Below, in pieces: positions 1 to 9,263 of a stretch of DNA of 64,000 bases. Source of the stretch: CBDHFQ01 sp965262565 (lineage in GTDB: Bacteria > Bacteroidota > Bacteroidia > J057); contig CBDHFQ010000008.1 of the NCBI GenBank assembly GCA_965262565.1, forward strand, positions 310,001-374,000, in the 5' to 3' direction. Under the pieces are notes generated by a model, which had not been told where the DNA came from, ran no database searches, and was given only the letters and a program-made list of their open reading frames with translations. A program made the translations under genes and the position numbers. Position 1 is the stretch's first letter. Every line of letters begins with the position of its first letter.

Positions 1-1123
1 GGCCCAGCTTTACATCCGCTCCCTGAAATTTGTCAAAGTTCCAACGAGGTATCTTTACGATCACATAATCCAATGAAGGTTCAAAGAAGGCAGAAGTCGT
101 TTTCGTAATTTGATTGGCCAATTCATCCAGACGATATCCTACCGCTAATTTTGCAGCTACTCTGGCAATCGGATAACCCGTAGCTTTGGAAGCAAGAGCA
201 GAAGAACGAGAAACCCTGGGGTTAATCTCTATGACGATGAGCCTGTCAGAATTCGGATCTACTGAAAATTGGACATTACACCCACCGGCAAAATCTCCTA
301 ATTCATCCAAAATCCTGAATGCCTGATCCCTCATTTGTTGATAGATCGTGTCTGGTAGCGTCATAGCCGGAGCGACTGTAATAGAATCTCCGGTATGTAT
401 GCCCATTGGGTCCAGATTTTCTATCGTACAAATCACTATCTTATTTCCGGCCAAATCCCGCATGACTTCTAATTCATACTCCCGCCAACCTTTAATGCTT
501 TCTTCTATCAATACCTCATGAACTGGAGAAGTTTTTAATCCGTGCGATAAGAGGTGTTCAAATTCCTGTGGTGAATTAACAAAGGCTCCCCCACTTCCTC
601 CCAGCGTATAGGAGGCACGGATCACCAAAGGAAACCCTATTCGTTGCGCAATTTCTTTCCCTTTAAGAAAAGAGTTAGCGATCTCAGCCCGAGGGACATT
701 CAATTTCATTTCGTGCATCAACAGCCTAAACGCCTCTCTGTCTTCTGCTTTTTGAATAGCATCCAGATCTGCTCCTATTACCCGCACATTATACTTGTCC
801 CAAATACCTGCTTTAGCACAATTGGTACATAAATTCAATCCCGTTTGTCCCCCCATCGTAGGCAATACAGCATCTATCTTATGCTGTTTGAGAATTTGCT
901 CAATGGATTCTGGAGTTAAGGGTAACAGAAAAATATGATCAGCGGTTACAGGATCAGTCATGATTGTCGCCGGATTTGAATTAATCAGATACACAGTGAT
1001 CCCCTCTTCCTTTAAAGCAAGAGAGGCCTGAGAGCCAGAATAATCAAATTCACATGCTTGACCGATGATGATAGGACCACTACCAATGATAAGGACGGAT
1101 TTAATGGAAGGATCTAATGGCAT
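1..1123 (-). CDS. carB: Carbamoyl-phosphate synthase large subunit, N-terminal part (3' end outside window)
   Basis: Makes carbamoyl phosphate from bicarbonate, ATP and ammonia delivered by CarA, feeding pyrimidine and arginine synthesis in the cytoplasm. The start ATG is at 1121-1123 on the minus strand and opens with MPLDPSIKSVLIIGSGP, the glycine-rich N-terminal segment typical of CarB. About 374 codons are visible, covering the first pre-ATP-grasp and ATP-grasp domains, with GGQTGLN and EINPRVSRSSALASKATGYP as recognisable family segments. The full protein is usually about 1,070 residues, so roughly two thirds lies beyond position 1. The identification rests on strong motif agreement. A -7 box lies just upstream. 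Confidence 0.95.
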   Translation of the reverse strand, partial: MPLDPSIKSVLIIGSGPIIIGQACEFDYSGSQASLALKEEGITVYLINSNPATIMTDPVTADHIFLLPLTPESIEQILKQHKIDAVLPTMGGQTGLNLCTNCAKAGIWDKYNVRVIGADLDAIQKAEDREAFRLLMHEMKLNVPRAEIANSFLKGKEIAQRIGFPLVIRASYTLGGSGGAFVNSPQEFEHLLSHGLKTSPVHEVLIEESIKGWREYELEVMRDLAGNKIVICTIENLDPMGIHTGDSITVAPAMTLPDTIYQQMRDQAFRILDELGDFAGGCNVQFSVDPNSDRLIVIEINPRVSRSSALASKATGYPIARVAAKLAVGYRLDELANQITKTTSAFFEPSLDYVIVKIPRWNFDKFQGADVKLG

Positions 1124-1142
1124 ATGTTGGAGAAAATTTGTG

Positions 1143-1150
1143 CAAAATTA
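1143..1150 (-). promoter_or_regulatory. Candidate Bacteroidota -7 box for carB
   Basis: On the minus strand this reads TAATTTTG, matching the TAnnTTTG consensus of the Bacteroidota primary sigma factor. It sits about 20 bases before the carB start. No clear -33 TTG element was seen at the usual distance, so the call is tentative. Confidence 0.35.
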
Positions 1151-1317
1151 GTAGGATTGAAGAGAACTTAAAAGAAAAGTGAATATTTTTAGGACAATGT
1201 ATACAGGATTAGGGCTGGGATACTTGCTTAAACAAAATCATGAATATATTTTTGCGCGTTGGCTTCCAATAGCTCAAGTTAATAAATTGACGTCAATCAA
1301 TATTTAAGTTCTATTAT

Positions 1318-2370
1318 ATGGCAATGAAATTATCCTCCTTCAACATTGAGATTCCCTCCGATTTAGTAGCCCAATATATATTCGATCCACGTGATGAAGC
1401 CAGACTGATGGTCGCCCACAGAGAGACAGGGGAAATAGAGCACAAGAAAGTTTTTGATATTCTCTCTTATTTTGATGAAGGAGATATCATGGTGTTAAAC
1501 GATACGAAAGTGTTTCCTGCGAGATTGATAGGGAAGAAAGAAAAGACTGGTGCCAAGATCGAGGTGTTTCTATTACGTGAATTGAATGCCAAGCAGAAAT
1601 TGTGGGATGTATTGGTAGAGCCTGCAAGAAAAATTCGGGTGGGTAATAAATTGTTCTTCGGTGAGAATGATTTGATTGCGGAAGTGGTAGATAATACCAC
1701 CTCTAGAGGAAGAACGATTCGATTTTTGTACGACGGAGAAAATGAAGAACTACATGGCTTAATAGATGTATTGGGAAAGACGCCTATTCCTCCTTTCATT
1801 ACTCGGGAAGTTGAGCCAAGGGATAGAGATGATTATCAAACAGTATATGCTAAAAATGTAGGAGCTGTGGCTGCCCCAACTGCAGGCTTACATTTTACAA
1901 GGGAATTATTGAAGAGATTTGAGTTAAAAGGAGTAGAGCAAGCTTTTATCACTCTTCATATTGGAATAGGTTCTTTTAGTCCGGTAGAAGTTGAGGACCT
2001 TTCTAAACATAGGATGGATTCTGAATATTTTGTCATTCACGATGAAACCAGCGAAATGGTCAACAAGGCCAAGAATGAGAAAAAAAGAGTGTTAGTAGTA
2101 GGAACCTCTACTATGCGAGCCCTGGAATCATCCGTTTCAGCCAGTAGAATGCTTAATCCGGCAGAAGGATGGACAGATAAATTTATTTATCCTCCTTATG
2201 ATTTTAGCATTGGCAATGCCTTTTTGACAAACTTCCATTGGCCAAAATCTACCCTAATGATGATGACCGCCGCTTTTATGGGGTATGATTTGATGATGAA
2301 GTGCTATGATGAAGCCATAAAGGAAAAGTACAATTTCTATAGCTATGGTGATGCCTTGTTGGTAATTTAA
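1318..2370 (+). CDS. queA: S-adenosylmethionine:tRNA ribosyltransferase-isomerase
   Basis: Transfers and isomerises the ribosyl part of S-adenosylmethionine onto 7-aminomethyl-7-deazaguanine in tRNA, forming epoxyqueuosine; cytoplasmic. At 350 residues it has the usual length. Seen motifs are DPRDEARLMV near the N-terminus, DIMVLNDTKVFPARL, and GAVAAPTAGLHFT followed by LHIGIGSFSPVE, with a C-terminal TNFHWPKSTLMMM; all are QueA hallmarks. It is separated by only 8 bases from the IspD-type gene downstream and probably shares its transcript. The ATG at 1318 begins just before the conserved region, so the start looks right. Confidence 0.95.
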   Translation: MAMKLSSFNIEIPSDLVAQYIFDPRDEARLMVAHRETGEIEHKKVFDILSYFDEGDIMVLNDTKVFPARLIGKKEKTGAKIEVFLLRELNAKQKLWDVLVEPARKIRVGNKLFFGENDLIAEVVDNTTSRGRTIRFLYDGENEELHGLIDVLGKTPIPPFITREVEPRDRDDYQTVYAKNVGAVAAPTAGLHFTRELLKRFELKGVEQAFITLHIGIGSFSPVEVEDLSKHRMDSEYFVIHDETSEMVNKAKNEKKRVLVVGTSTMRALESSVSASRMLNPAEGWTDKFIYPPYDFSIGNAFLTNFHWPKSTLMMMTAAFMGYDLMMKCYDEAIKEKYNFYSYGDALLVI

Positions 2371-2378
2371 TTAATGAT

Positions 2379-3614
2379 ATGACACATCATGTCCACAAAG
2401 CTGCTGTGATCGTGGCTGGTGGCTCAGGGAAAAGGATGAATGCGGCTATTCCAAAGCAATTTTTAATGCTTGAAAGAAAGCCCATTCTCGTTCATACTGT
2501 AGAGAGGTTTTTAGCTTTTGATCAACAATTAATCGTCGCATTGGTCCTTCCTGCCAGCTCGATGAATAGGTGGGAAGAAATATCTCGGGAATTTGTTTCT
2601 GACGATTACAAAGATAGAATTCGGCTATGTGAAGGAGGGGTAGCACGTAGTGATTCCGTTCTAAAGGGCCTGGAAAGACTGGCTCAGGATATAATCTCTC
2701 CAGAAGAATGTTATGTAGCGATTCACGATGGGGTTCGCCCGTTTGTCACAAAAGAAATGTTAGGCAAGGCCTTTGAGACTGCCATACAAAAAGGAGCTTC
2801 TGTTTCATGTGTTCCTGTGAAGTCCAGTGTGAGAGAAATAACAGAGAATGGAAACAGTAAAGCGGTGGATCGTTCTCGCTTTCTCCATGTACAAACCCCT
2901 CAAACCTTTAGGCTGGATAAGATTACCCACGCTCACCTACACAAACCAGAAGGGCATTTTACGGATGATGCCAGTTTATATGAGGAAATCATGGAAGCTG
3001 TGGCTATTTGTGAAGGGAGCTATGCCAATATAAAAATTACTACCCCGGAAGATATTCCCCTGGCAGAACAATTATTACGAAAAGAAAGACAACTGCTGAG
3101 TTCTGCTGATTCCCATCCTGGAAAAAGCATAAGAAACGATATTAAGTTACTGTTGGTGGATATAGATGGGACAATGACCGATGGTAGTATGTATTATTCA
3201 GAAAGCGGAGAGGTAATGAAGCGGTTTAATGTGAAAGACGGCATGGGGATTCATTATCTGGTAAAGAAATATGGTGTAGAGGTAGGATTTATCAGTTCTG
3301 GTGCCACTCCTCAATTAGTGAAGAAAAGGGCTCAAAAGTTGGGCGTTTTCTTATATTACACAGGAAGTAGACCCAAAGTAGAAGTCGTTGACGAATGGCT
3401 ACAATCCAGGTCGTTGTCCTATGATCAGCTCGCATTTATAGGAGACGATCTCAATGATCTGGAGCTTATGCGAAAAGTAGGATTAGCTGCAGCTCCGGCG
3501 GATGCTGCCAGGGAGATCCAACAGCAAGCACACATCATCCTGAAAAACCAGGGAGGATCGGGATGCGTGAGAGAGTTTATAGAAGAGGTATTGGGATATT
3601 CCCTAGCTGACTGA
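2379..3614 (+). CDS. ispD: IspD-type cytidylyltransferase fused to a KdsC-like HAD phosphatase
   Basis: Residues 1-240 are an IspD domain, which forms CDP-methylerythritol from MEP and CTP in the MEP isoprenoid pathway. Motifs seen are AAVIVAGGSGKRM (8-20), PKQF (25-28), EGGVARSDSV (85-94) and AIHDGVRPFV (114-123). Residues about 252-411 form a second domain with the HAD signature DIDGTMTDG (D261, D263), SSGAT near 306 and GDDLND near 361, plus the compact cap-less size of KdsC (KDO-8-phosphate phosphatase). Most IspD proteins are about 230 residues, so the extra 170 are a genuine fusion in a single frame. What the phosphatase acts on is not shown by the sequence; KdsC-like domains are also found fused to CMP-sugar synthetases. 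Its 3' end overlaps the convergent methyltransferase gene by 12 bases. Confidence 0.88.
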   Translation: MTHHVHKAAVIVAGGSGKRMNAAIPKQFLMLERKPILVHTVERFLAFDQQLIVALVLPASSMNRWEEISREFVSDDYKDRIRLCEGGVARSDSVLKGLERLAQDIISPEECYVAIHDGVRPFVTKEMLGKAFETAIQKGASVSCVPVKSSVREITENGNSKAVDRSRFLHVQTPQTFRLDKITHAHLHKPEGHFTDDASLYEEIMEAVAICEGSYANIKITTPEDIPLAEQLLRKERQLLSSADSHPGKSIRNDIKLLLVDIDGTMTDGSMYYSESGEVMKRFNVKDGMGIHYLVKKYGVEVGFISSGATPQLVKKRAQKLGVFLYYTGSRPKVEVVDEWLQSRSLSYDQLAFIGDDLNDLELMRKVGLAAAPADAAREIQQQAHIILKNQGGSGCVREFIEEVLGYSLAD

Positions 3615-4151
3615 TGTATCTTTCATTCTCATGGCAGTGGTTAGCTTATACATAAAAATACCTGCTGCGACGGAGATATTTAAGCTGTGTTTAGTGCCAT
3701 ACTGAGGTATTTCGGCTGCTAAATCTGCTAATTCCAGCACTTCCTGATCTACGCCATATACTTCGTGACCAAGAACAATCGCATAGGGGATTTCTGGAAG
3801 AATATCTATCTCCTCTAACGTAATTCCACCATCTGTTTGTTCTGCGACAATAATTAAGTACCCTTCTTCCTTTAATGTTCTGATGACCTCTATCGTTTTA
3901 TCAGCATATTCCCAGTCTACACTATCCTGAGCACCAATAGCTGTCTTTTGAATTTCCCTATGAGGAGGCTGAGGAGTGATGCCACATAAATAGAGCTTTT
4001 CTATCCTGAAAGCGTCCGCTGTCCTAAATATTGACCCTACATTATGCATACTTCTAATATTATCCAACACTACGATGAAGGGCAATTTTGGCGCTTTTTT
4101 AAATTCTTCGACGGTGAGTCTGTTTAGTTCTTCCAGCGTTAATTTTTTCAT
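3603..4151 (-). CDS. SpoU/TrmH-family RNA 2'-O-methyltransferase
   Basis: A SPOUT-fold methyltransferase of 182 residues that would methylate a ribose in tRNA or rRNA using S-adenosylmethionine. Family motifs are VVLDNIRSMHNVGSIFRTADAF near residues 27-48 (motif 1 with the catalytic Arg), IVLGHEVYGVDQEVL near 125-140 (motif 2) and SLNISVAAGIFMYKL near 155-169 (motif 3 forming the trefoil knot). It lacks the N-terminal substrate-binding extension of RlmB, so the exact target is not clear. It is convergent with the IspD fusion gene and overlaps it by 12 bases. A minus-strand TAACTTTG at 4172-4179 could be its -7 box. Confidence 0.88.
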   Translation of the reverse strand: MKKLTLEELNRLTVEEFKKAPKLPFIVVLDNIRSMHNVGSIFRTADAFRIEKLYLCGITPQPPHREIQKTAIGAQDSVDWEYADKTIEVIRTLKEEGYLIIVAEQTDGGITLEEIDILPEIPYAIVLGHEVYGVDQEVLELADLAAEIPQYGTKHSLNISVAAGIFMYKLTTAMRMKDTSVS

Positions 4152-4385
4152 CTGACAAGCTAAGCAAAGATCAAAGTTAATTCTTTGTTTGTATTAAATC
4201 CTACTTTCCACTTTACTCTTAATAAAAACCCTCATTTTGTAAGTGGGGCTCCATGGTTATTCGGCATTAATTCTACCTTTATAGTGAAGTAAGCGAACTT
4301 GTATTAACACTTAATATAAAATGTTAAGGTTTTCTAAATTTCGGGATCTATGCACGTGCTCACTGTGAAAGGCTAGGAACTTTTT

Positions 4386-4393
4386 TATATTTG
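4386..4393 (+). promoter_or_regulatory. Candidate -7 box of the Bat operon
   Basis: TATATTTG matches the Bacteroidota TAnnTTTG -7 consensus and lies 33 bases before the start of the first operon gene, inside a 274-bp gap between divergent genes. No convincing -33 element was seen. Confidence 0.45.
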
Positions 4394-4425
4394 CCCTTCC
4401 AATATCATGAAACGGAAGGGAATAT

Positions 4426-5334
4426 ATGGCAACAGATAGAACCCAGGAACTGCTCAAAAAAGTGCGTAAAATCGAGATAAAAACGAGAGGATTGTCTAAT
4501 CAGTTGTTCTCAGGCGAATATCATAGTGCTTTTAAGGGAAGAGGAATGTCATTTAGTGAAGTGAGGAGCTATCAATATGGGGATGATGTGCGAAATATTG
4601 ATTGGAACGTTACGGCCAGATTGGAAGCCCCATATGTAAAGGTATTTGAGGAGGAAAGAGAAATCACGGTCATGCTGTTAGTAGATGTAAGTGGATCTAC
4701 CTTATTCGGTACGCAGGCAAATAAAAGTGGGGAAGCTCAAATGAAACAGGATATCATGGCAGAAATTTGTGCCGTGTTATCTTTTACTGCCATCAGTAAT
4801 AATGATAAAGTAGGAGTGATGTTGTTTTCGGACCAAATTGAGACATTTATCAGTCCGAAAAAGGGGCGCAATCACATATTACGCATTATTAGGGAGATCA
4901 TTAATGTGGAACCAAAGGGGAAAGGAACAGATCTGGCAGAAGTTTTGCGACATCTCACAAATATGCTTAAAAAAAGAAGCATTGTGTTTATTCTTTCTGA
5001 CTTTATGAATACTGGTTCCAATTATAAAGATGCCCTGAGTATCGCTAAAAGAAGGCATGATGTAGTAGGTCTTCATTTGTTTGATGATAGAGAGAAGGAA
5101 TTACCTAATATCGGATTAGCAAGAGTGGTGGATGCAGAAAATGGAGAGACCGTTTGGATTGATACTTCTCAAAAAGCCACAAGAGAAAGCTATACTGCCT
5201 GGTATAAAGAAAATTTAAACCACACGAAAAATATTTTTCTCAAAAGTGGTGCTGATTTTGTCAGTATCAATATCAAGGATTCATATATCAAGGCCTTGAT
5301 GAATCTGTTTATGATGAGGGAGAAAAGACGTTAA
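4426..5334 (+). CDS. DUF58 protein, first gene of the Bat operon
   Basis: A 302-residue cytoplasmic DUF58 protein with a von Willebrand A-like fold. Seen are the family's RGMSFSEVRSYQYGDDVRNIDWNVTAR segment near residues 37-65 and VDVSGST near 87-93, a MIDAS-like metal site. In this family such proteins normally work with a MoxR AAA+ ATPase and the membrane Bat proteins. Here it opens the operon, but no moxR lies directly upstream: the preceding gene is a divergent methyltransferase. The operon continues rightwards with short gaps. Its molecular action is unknown; in Bacteroides the bat genes were linked to aerotolerance. Confidence 0.85.
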   Translation: MATDRTQELLKKVRKIEIKTRGLSNQLFSGEYHSAFKGRGMSFSEVRSYQYGDDVRNIDWNVTARLEAPYVKVFEEEREITVMLLVDVSGSTLFGTQANKSGEAQMKQDIMAEICAVLSFTAISNNDKVGVMLFSDQIETFISPKKGRNHILRIIREIINVEPKGKGTDLAEVLRHLTNMLKKRSIVFILSDFMNTGSNYKDALSIAKRRHDVVGLHLFDDREKELPNIGLARVVDAENGETVWIDTSQKATRESYTAWYKENLNHTKNIFLKSGADFVSINIKDSYIKALMNLFMMREKRR

Positions 5335-5393
5335 CATTTTTTTAAGAAACGGAATTATACACGGGACGTTATTTTTAAGGAAATTAGTGATCA

Positions 5394-6404
5394 ATGAACA
5401 GGATAGAAGCCTTTAAGTACATTTGTAGCCTGGGAATCTGTCTACTATTTATAACATCCACTTTCGCTCAACAAACAGAAGTTAATTTAGCTTCTGACTC
5501 TACTCGTTTGCGAATAGGAGAGCAGAGTATGGTAAGATTAAGAGTGTCTCATCCACCCTCTCAGGCTGTCAGCATGCCTGTACTGGTGGATACGATTAAT
5601 GGATTAGAAATCGTACAACACTTTGGGATAGATACTACTCAGTCAGCTTCGAATTTAATCAATGAAACCCTTAGAGTAAGAGTTACTTCCTTTGATTCAG
5701 GTTTATTTACTTTGGGGCCGTTAGCTGTGGCTACAGCGGCAGGAGATACAGTATATTCTAATGAGTTACTCTTCTATTTTAATTCAGTACCTGTTAATCC
5801 TGAAGCAGATATTAAACCGATCAAAGATATAAGGGGAGCGCCAATTACTTTTATGGATACGCTTCCCTGGTTGATTCTTGCGTTAATCGTAGGTGGAATC
5901 ATTGCAGGAATTATCAATTACTTTACAAGGCGTAAACCAGCTGAAGTTAAAGTGCCTAAGGTAGTGAAAGCAGATGTGCCTCCGCATGTCATAGCACTTA
6001 GGAAGCTGGACGAATTACAAGAAGAGAAATTGTGGCAACAAGGAGAAGTGAAGGCTTATTATGTGGCCTTAACTGATATTGTCAGAGAGTATATAGAGCG
6101 GAGGTTTAAGGTGTTAGCCATGGAATCAACCACCGACGAAATACTTGCGGAACTTTCTGCGAAAGACATAGATTTCAAACAAAAAGGCATATTACAAAAC
6201 TTATTAGAGCGGGCCGATCTTGCCAAGTTTGCTAAATCTAAACCAGGAGCAGGACAAAATATGGAATCAATAGAAATTGCTCGTCAATTTGTTCAGGAAA
6301 CTAAAGTAGAGAAGCAACCGGAAGAAGAGACTGATACCTCAGCTAATGGACGAGAAACTATTGAGCAGCATCATAACGGATCAAATGGGACATTGACCCA
6401 ATAA
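5394..6404 (+). CDS. Membrane protein of the Bat operon (BatD/DUF4381-like)
   Basis: A 336-residue protein with a signal peptide ending near TFAQQ (residue 26), a beta-rich external region to about 150, one membrane helix near 155-178 (LPWLILALIVGGIIAGIINYF) and a cytoplasmic tail of about 150 residues rich in charged residues, which includes the segment VKAYYVALTDIVREYIERRF. This topology matches the protein usually found between DUF58 and BatA in Bacteroidota. No catalytic motif is visible. The stop codon directly abuts the BatA start, which points to translational coupling. Function is inferred only from context. Confidence 0.7.
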   Translation: MNRIEAFKYICSLGICLLFITSTFAQQTEVNLASDSTRLRIGEQSMVRLRVSHPPSQAVSMPVLVDTINGLEIVQHFGIDTTQSASNLINETLRVRVTSFDSGLFTLGPLAVATAAGDTVYSNELLFYFNSVPVNPEADIKPIKDIRGAPITFMDTLPWLILALIVGGIIAGIINYFTRRKPAEVKVPKVVKADVPPHVIALRKLDELQEEKLWQQGEVKAYYVALTDIVREYIERRFKVLAMESTTDEILAELSAKDIDFKQKGILQNLLERADLAKFAKSKPGAGQNMESIEIARQFVQETKVEKQPEEETDTSANGRETIEQHHNGSNGTLTQ

Positions 6405-7421
6405 ATGGATAAGGTAATGATAGGGTATTTACAAGAATTAACATTTGCGAGTCCGTGGGTTTTATCATTTCTGATAATTCCGCTTCTCTTTATCCTATGG
6501 CAGATATTCAAGCGAGATCAACTATATCCTACGCTGAGAATGCCTATTCTGGAAGGAGTGGCGAAGCACAAAAGTCCTATCAGGGGTTGGCTCAAGCGAT
6601 ACCTGTTTATGTTGAGAACGCTGGCGATGATTCTTTTTATTGTGGCATTGGCAAGGCCACAACGATCGTTTACGGATGAAGAGGTAAATACAGAAGGGAT
6701 AGATATCGTACTGGCATTAGATGTGTCGGGGAGTATGCTGGCCAGAGACTTTAAACCAGATCGATTGCAGGCGGCGAAAAAAACTGCCTCTGATTTCATT
6801 GAAGCTCGACCTGATGATAGGGTAGGGCTGGTGGTATTTGCGGGAGAAAGCTTTACCCAGTGTCCACTCACGATAGACCATAACGTAGTGCTCGATTTTT
6901 TAGGAGAGATCGATAATGGATTGATAGAAGATGGAACGGCAATAGGAATGGGATTAGCTACATCGGTCAACAGACTAAAAGAAAGCGAAGCTAAAAGTAA
7001 AGTAGTTGTATTATTGACTGATGGGGTCAATAATTCTGGTTTTATAGATCCGCTTACTGCTACCGAAGCTGCTACTCAATACGATATAAGGGTATATACT
7101 ATAGGCGTAGGAAAGCGGGGGATGGCCCCTTATCCGATACAGACCCAATTTGGGATTTCTTATCAAAATATTGAGGTTGAAATAGATGAAGAATTGTTGC
7201 AGGAAATAGCAGATCAAACTGGAGGGAAGTATTTCCGTGCTACCAATAATGAAGCATTGGAAAATATATATCAGCAAATTGATGATTTAGAAAAGTCAAA
7301 AATACAGGTAACTGTGCTTACAAGAGAAACAGAAGAGTTTTACCTGTTTTTGATCATTGGCTTGGGATTATTTGGCTTGGAATTATTACTGAGATATTTC
7401 GTAGTCAGAAGTGTTCCATAA
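6405..7421 (+). CDS. batA: BatA, von Willebrand A-domain membrane protein
   Basis: A 338-residue inner-membrane protein with two N-terminal helices (about 15-35 and 65-85), a VWA domain (about 98-290) and a C-terminal helix (about 310-330). The metal-ion-dependent adhesion site is intact: DVSGS at 106-110, with later Thr and Asp residues (TDGVNNSG). VWA domains bind partner proteins through this metal. The start ATG at 6405 directly follows the stop of the previous gene, and the BatB gene begins within 15 bases of its end. In Bacteroides fragilis BatA is linked to oxygen tolerance; the role here is inferred. Confidence 0.88.
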   Translation: MDKVMIGYLQELTFASPWVLSFLIIPLLFILWQIFKRDQLYPTLRMPILEGVAKHKSPIRGWLKRYLFMLRTLAMILFIVALARPQRSFTDEEVNTEGIDIVLALDVSGSMLARDFKPDRLQAAKKTASDFIEARPDDRVGLVVFAGESFTQCPLTIDHNVVLDFLGEIDNGLIEDGTAIGMGLATSVNRLKESEAKSKVVVLLTDGVNNSGFIDPLTATEAATQYDIRVYTIGVGKRGMAPYPIQTQFGISYQNIEVEIDEELLQEIADQTGGKYFRATNNEALENIYQQIDDLEKSKIQVTVLTRETEEFYLFLIIGLGLFGLELLLRYFVVRSVP

Positions 7422-7434
7422 TTGAGTGACAACT

Positions 7435-8481
7435 ATGATAAAACTAGCACGTCCGGAAGCATTATATGCCCTGTTTGGATTGATCCCTATCGTATTGGGG
7501 TTTGTGCTATTTATGTATGGAAGGAAACGGGCCATTCAGCGAATAGGCGTTCAGTCATTAGTTAAACAATTAATGCCACATAAGCCCAAATACAAACATC
7601 AGGTGAAATTTGTATTGGTATGTTTGGCTTATATCTGTTTGGTGATGGCTTGGGCGAATCCCCAGTTGGGACAGAAACTGGAAAAGGTAAAGAGAAGTGG
7701 AGTAGATCTCATTGTGGCGATAGATATTTCAAAAAGTATGTTAGCTGAAGATGAAGCTCCTAATCGACTGGCTAAAGCTAAGCAGTTTGTTTCGAGATTG
7801 ATCGATCAATTGAGAGGGGATAGGTTGGGTATTATTTTGTTTGCGGGAAATGCGTACTTACAAGTACCTTTAACGTCTGATTATGTTGCGGGTAAATCCT
7901 TTCTTAAGACTATTAGTACTGAATTAGCGCCTACACAAGGTACGGCCATAGCTGAAGCGATCCAATTGGCAGAAAAAGCATATGAGGACAGCAAGCCTCA
8001 ATTTAAGGCGATGGTCATCATATCGGATGGGGAAAATCACGAGCCGGATGCTATAGAGGCTGCTGAGAAAGCTGGAAATGAAGGAGTCAGGATTCATACC
8101 GTAGGAGTGGGCAGTACCAAAGGTTCTCCTATTCCTGTATATACTAATGGTAAGCAGGACTTTAAGCGCACCAGGGAAGGGAGTATCGTTTTTAGCAAAT
8201 TAAACGATGTGATGATGAAACAGGTAGCTGCCTCTGCTAATGGGAAATATTTTCCCCTATCTCAGATGGATAGAACGGTAAGGGCTATTATGGATGAAAT
8301 CGCTTCAATGGAACAGAAGGAGTATGAGGAAAGAGTGTTTACAGATTATGAAGATCAATTTCAATGGTTCCTGGCATTGGCTATATTTTTTCTTGCCATT
8401 GAATACTTTATTACTGAAAGAAGAAATGTCTTTTTCTCCGATTGGTCTATTTTTCAGCCGAGTAATTTGTCTCAAAATTAA
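7435..8481 (+). CDS. batB: BatB, second von Willebrand A-domain membrane protein
   Basis: About 348 residues, paralogous to BatA: an N-terminal membrane pair (helices near 12-30 and 60-75), a VWA domain with the metal site IDISKS and a C-terminal helix near 312-330. I chose the ATG at 7435 (MIKLARPEALY) because the BatB family usually opens this way; an in-frame GTG at 7426 is the alternative. It sits between BatA and the TPR protein BatC, the standard order. BatA and BatB are thought to form a membrane complex whose external VWA domains meet the TPR partner; this is family knowledge, not shown here. Confidence 0.87.
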   Translation: MIKLARPEALYALFGLIPIVLGFVLFMYGRKRAIQRIGVQSLVKQLMPHKPKYKHQVKFVLVCLAYICLVMAWANPQLGQKLEKVKRSGVDLIVAIDISKSMLAEDEAPNRLAKAKQFVSRLIDQLRGDRLGIILFAGNAYLQVPLTSDYVAGKSFLKTISTELAPTQGTAIAEAIQLAEKAYEDSKPQFKAMVIISDGENHEPDAIEAAEKAGNEGVRIHTVGVGSTKGSPIPVYTNGKQDFKRTREGSIVFSKLNDVMMKQVAASANGKYFPLSQMDRTVRAIMDEIASMEQKEYEERVFTDYEDQFQWFLALAIFFLAIEYFITERRNVFFSDWSIFQPSNLSQN

Positions 8482-8489
8482 CAGTGATT

Positions 8490-9260
8490 ATGAATAGAAA
8501 GTGGGCATATACAAGTAAATGGATTTTCGCAGGATTATTGATGTGCTGTATAATGTTGAGTATGGGGGTAGCTCAAGCATTGATCAGAAAAGACAGAGCA
8601 CATGTACGTGAAGGTAATGAGGCCTATCAAAGTGGAGATTATGTAAATTCTGGAAGTGCTTATCAGAAAGCATTATCTGAGAATGCCTTAAGTCCGGAAG
8701 CTAATTATAATTTAGGGAATGCCCTCTATCAACAGCAAAAATTGGACGAAGCAGCTCTTCAATTTCAACGGGCTGCCAGTATGGTAAAAGATGATCCCAA
8801 AGCGGCGGCGGCGGCCTATCACAATTTAGGGAATACTATGCTCAAAAAGCAGGATGTGAAGACCGCTGTAGAGGCATATAAGCAAGCCTTACGGTTAAAC
8901 CCCAATGATGAGGATACCCGATATAATTTGTCTTATGCATTAAAGATGATGCAACAGCCACCTCAGCAAAATCAGAATCAGGATCAAAACCAGGATCAGG
9001 AACAAGAACAACAGGATCAAGACCAGCAGCAGCAACAAGATCAACAGGAAAATCAGGAAGAGCAGGCGAATGAGCAGCAAAGTCAGCAAAGTGATCCTCA
9101 AGAACAAAAATCTGATCAGGCTGAACGCGGGCAGCAATTATCTGAAGAAGAAATTAAGCGTATGTTAGAAGCGCTTATGTATCAAGAAGATAAATTACAA
9201 GAAAAGTTACAGCGCCAGAAAGTTAAAGCTAAAAAAGTCGACTTAGAAAAAGATTGGTAA
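8490..9260 (+). CDS. batC: BatC, TPR protein with a glutamine-rich tail
   Basis: A 256-residue protein with an N-terminal signal or anchor helix (about 10-32), three TPR-like units (about 40-150, including ANYNLGNALYQQQKLDEAALQFQRA and AAYHNLGNTMLKK), then about 55 residues made almost only of Gln, Asp, Glu and Asn (about 152-208), and a short charged C-terminus. The start at 8490 (MNRKWAYTSKW) is preferred over the GTG at 8484. TPRs serve protein binding; the polar tail is typical of the family. It is followed after 3 bases by the four-helix-bundle gene. Confidence 0.82.
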   Translation: MNRKWAYTSKWIFAGLLMCCIMLSMGVAQALIRKDRAHVREGNEAYQSGDYVNSGSAYQKALSENALSPEANYNLGNALYQQQKLDEAALQFQRAASMVKDDPKAAAAAYHNLGNTMLKKQDVKTAVEAYKQALRLNPNDEDTRYNLSYALKMMQQPPQQNQNQDQNQDQEQEQQDQDQQQQQDQQENQEEQANEQQSQQSDPQEQKSDQAERGQQLSEEEIKRMLEALMYQEDKLQEKLQRQKVKAKKVDLEKDW

Positions 9261-9263
9261 CCT

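Noticed and set aside
644..832. Plus-strand frame of about 60 codons
   Set aside because: It lies antisense inside carB, which has clear family motifs.
8940..9137. Minus-strand frame rich in Leu and Ile
   Set aside because: It is the antisense of the Gln/Asp-rich tail of BatC, a composition effect.
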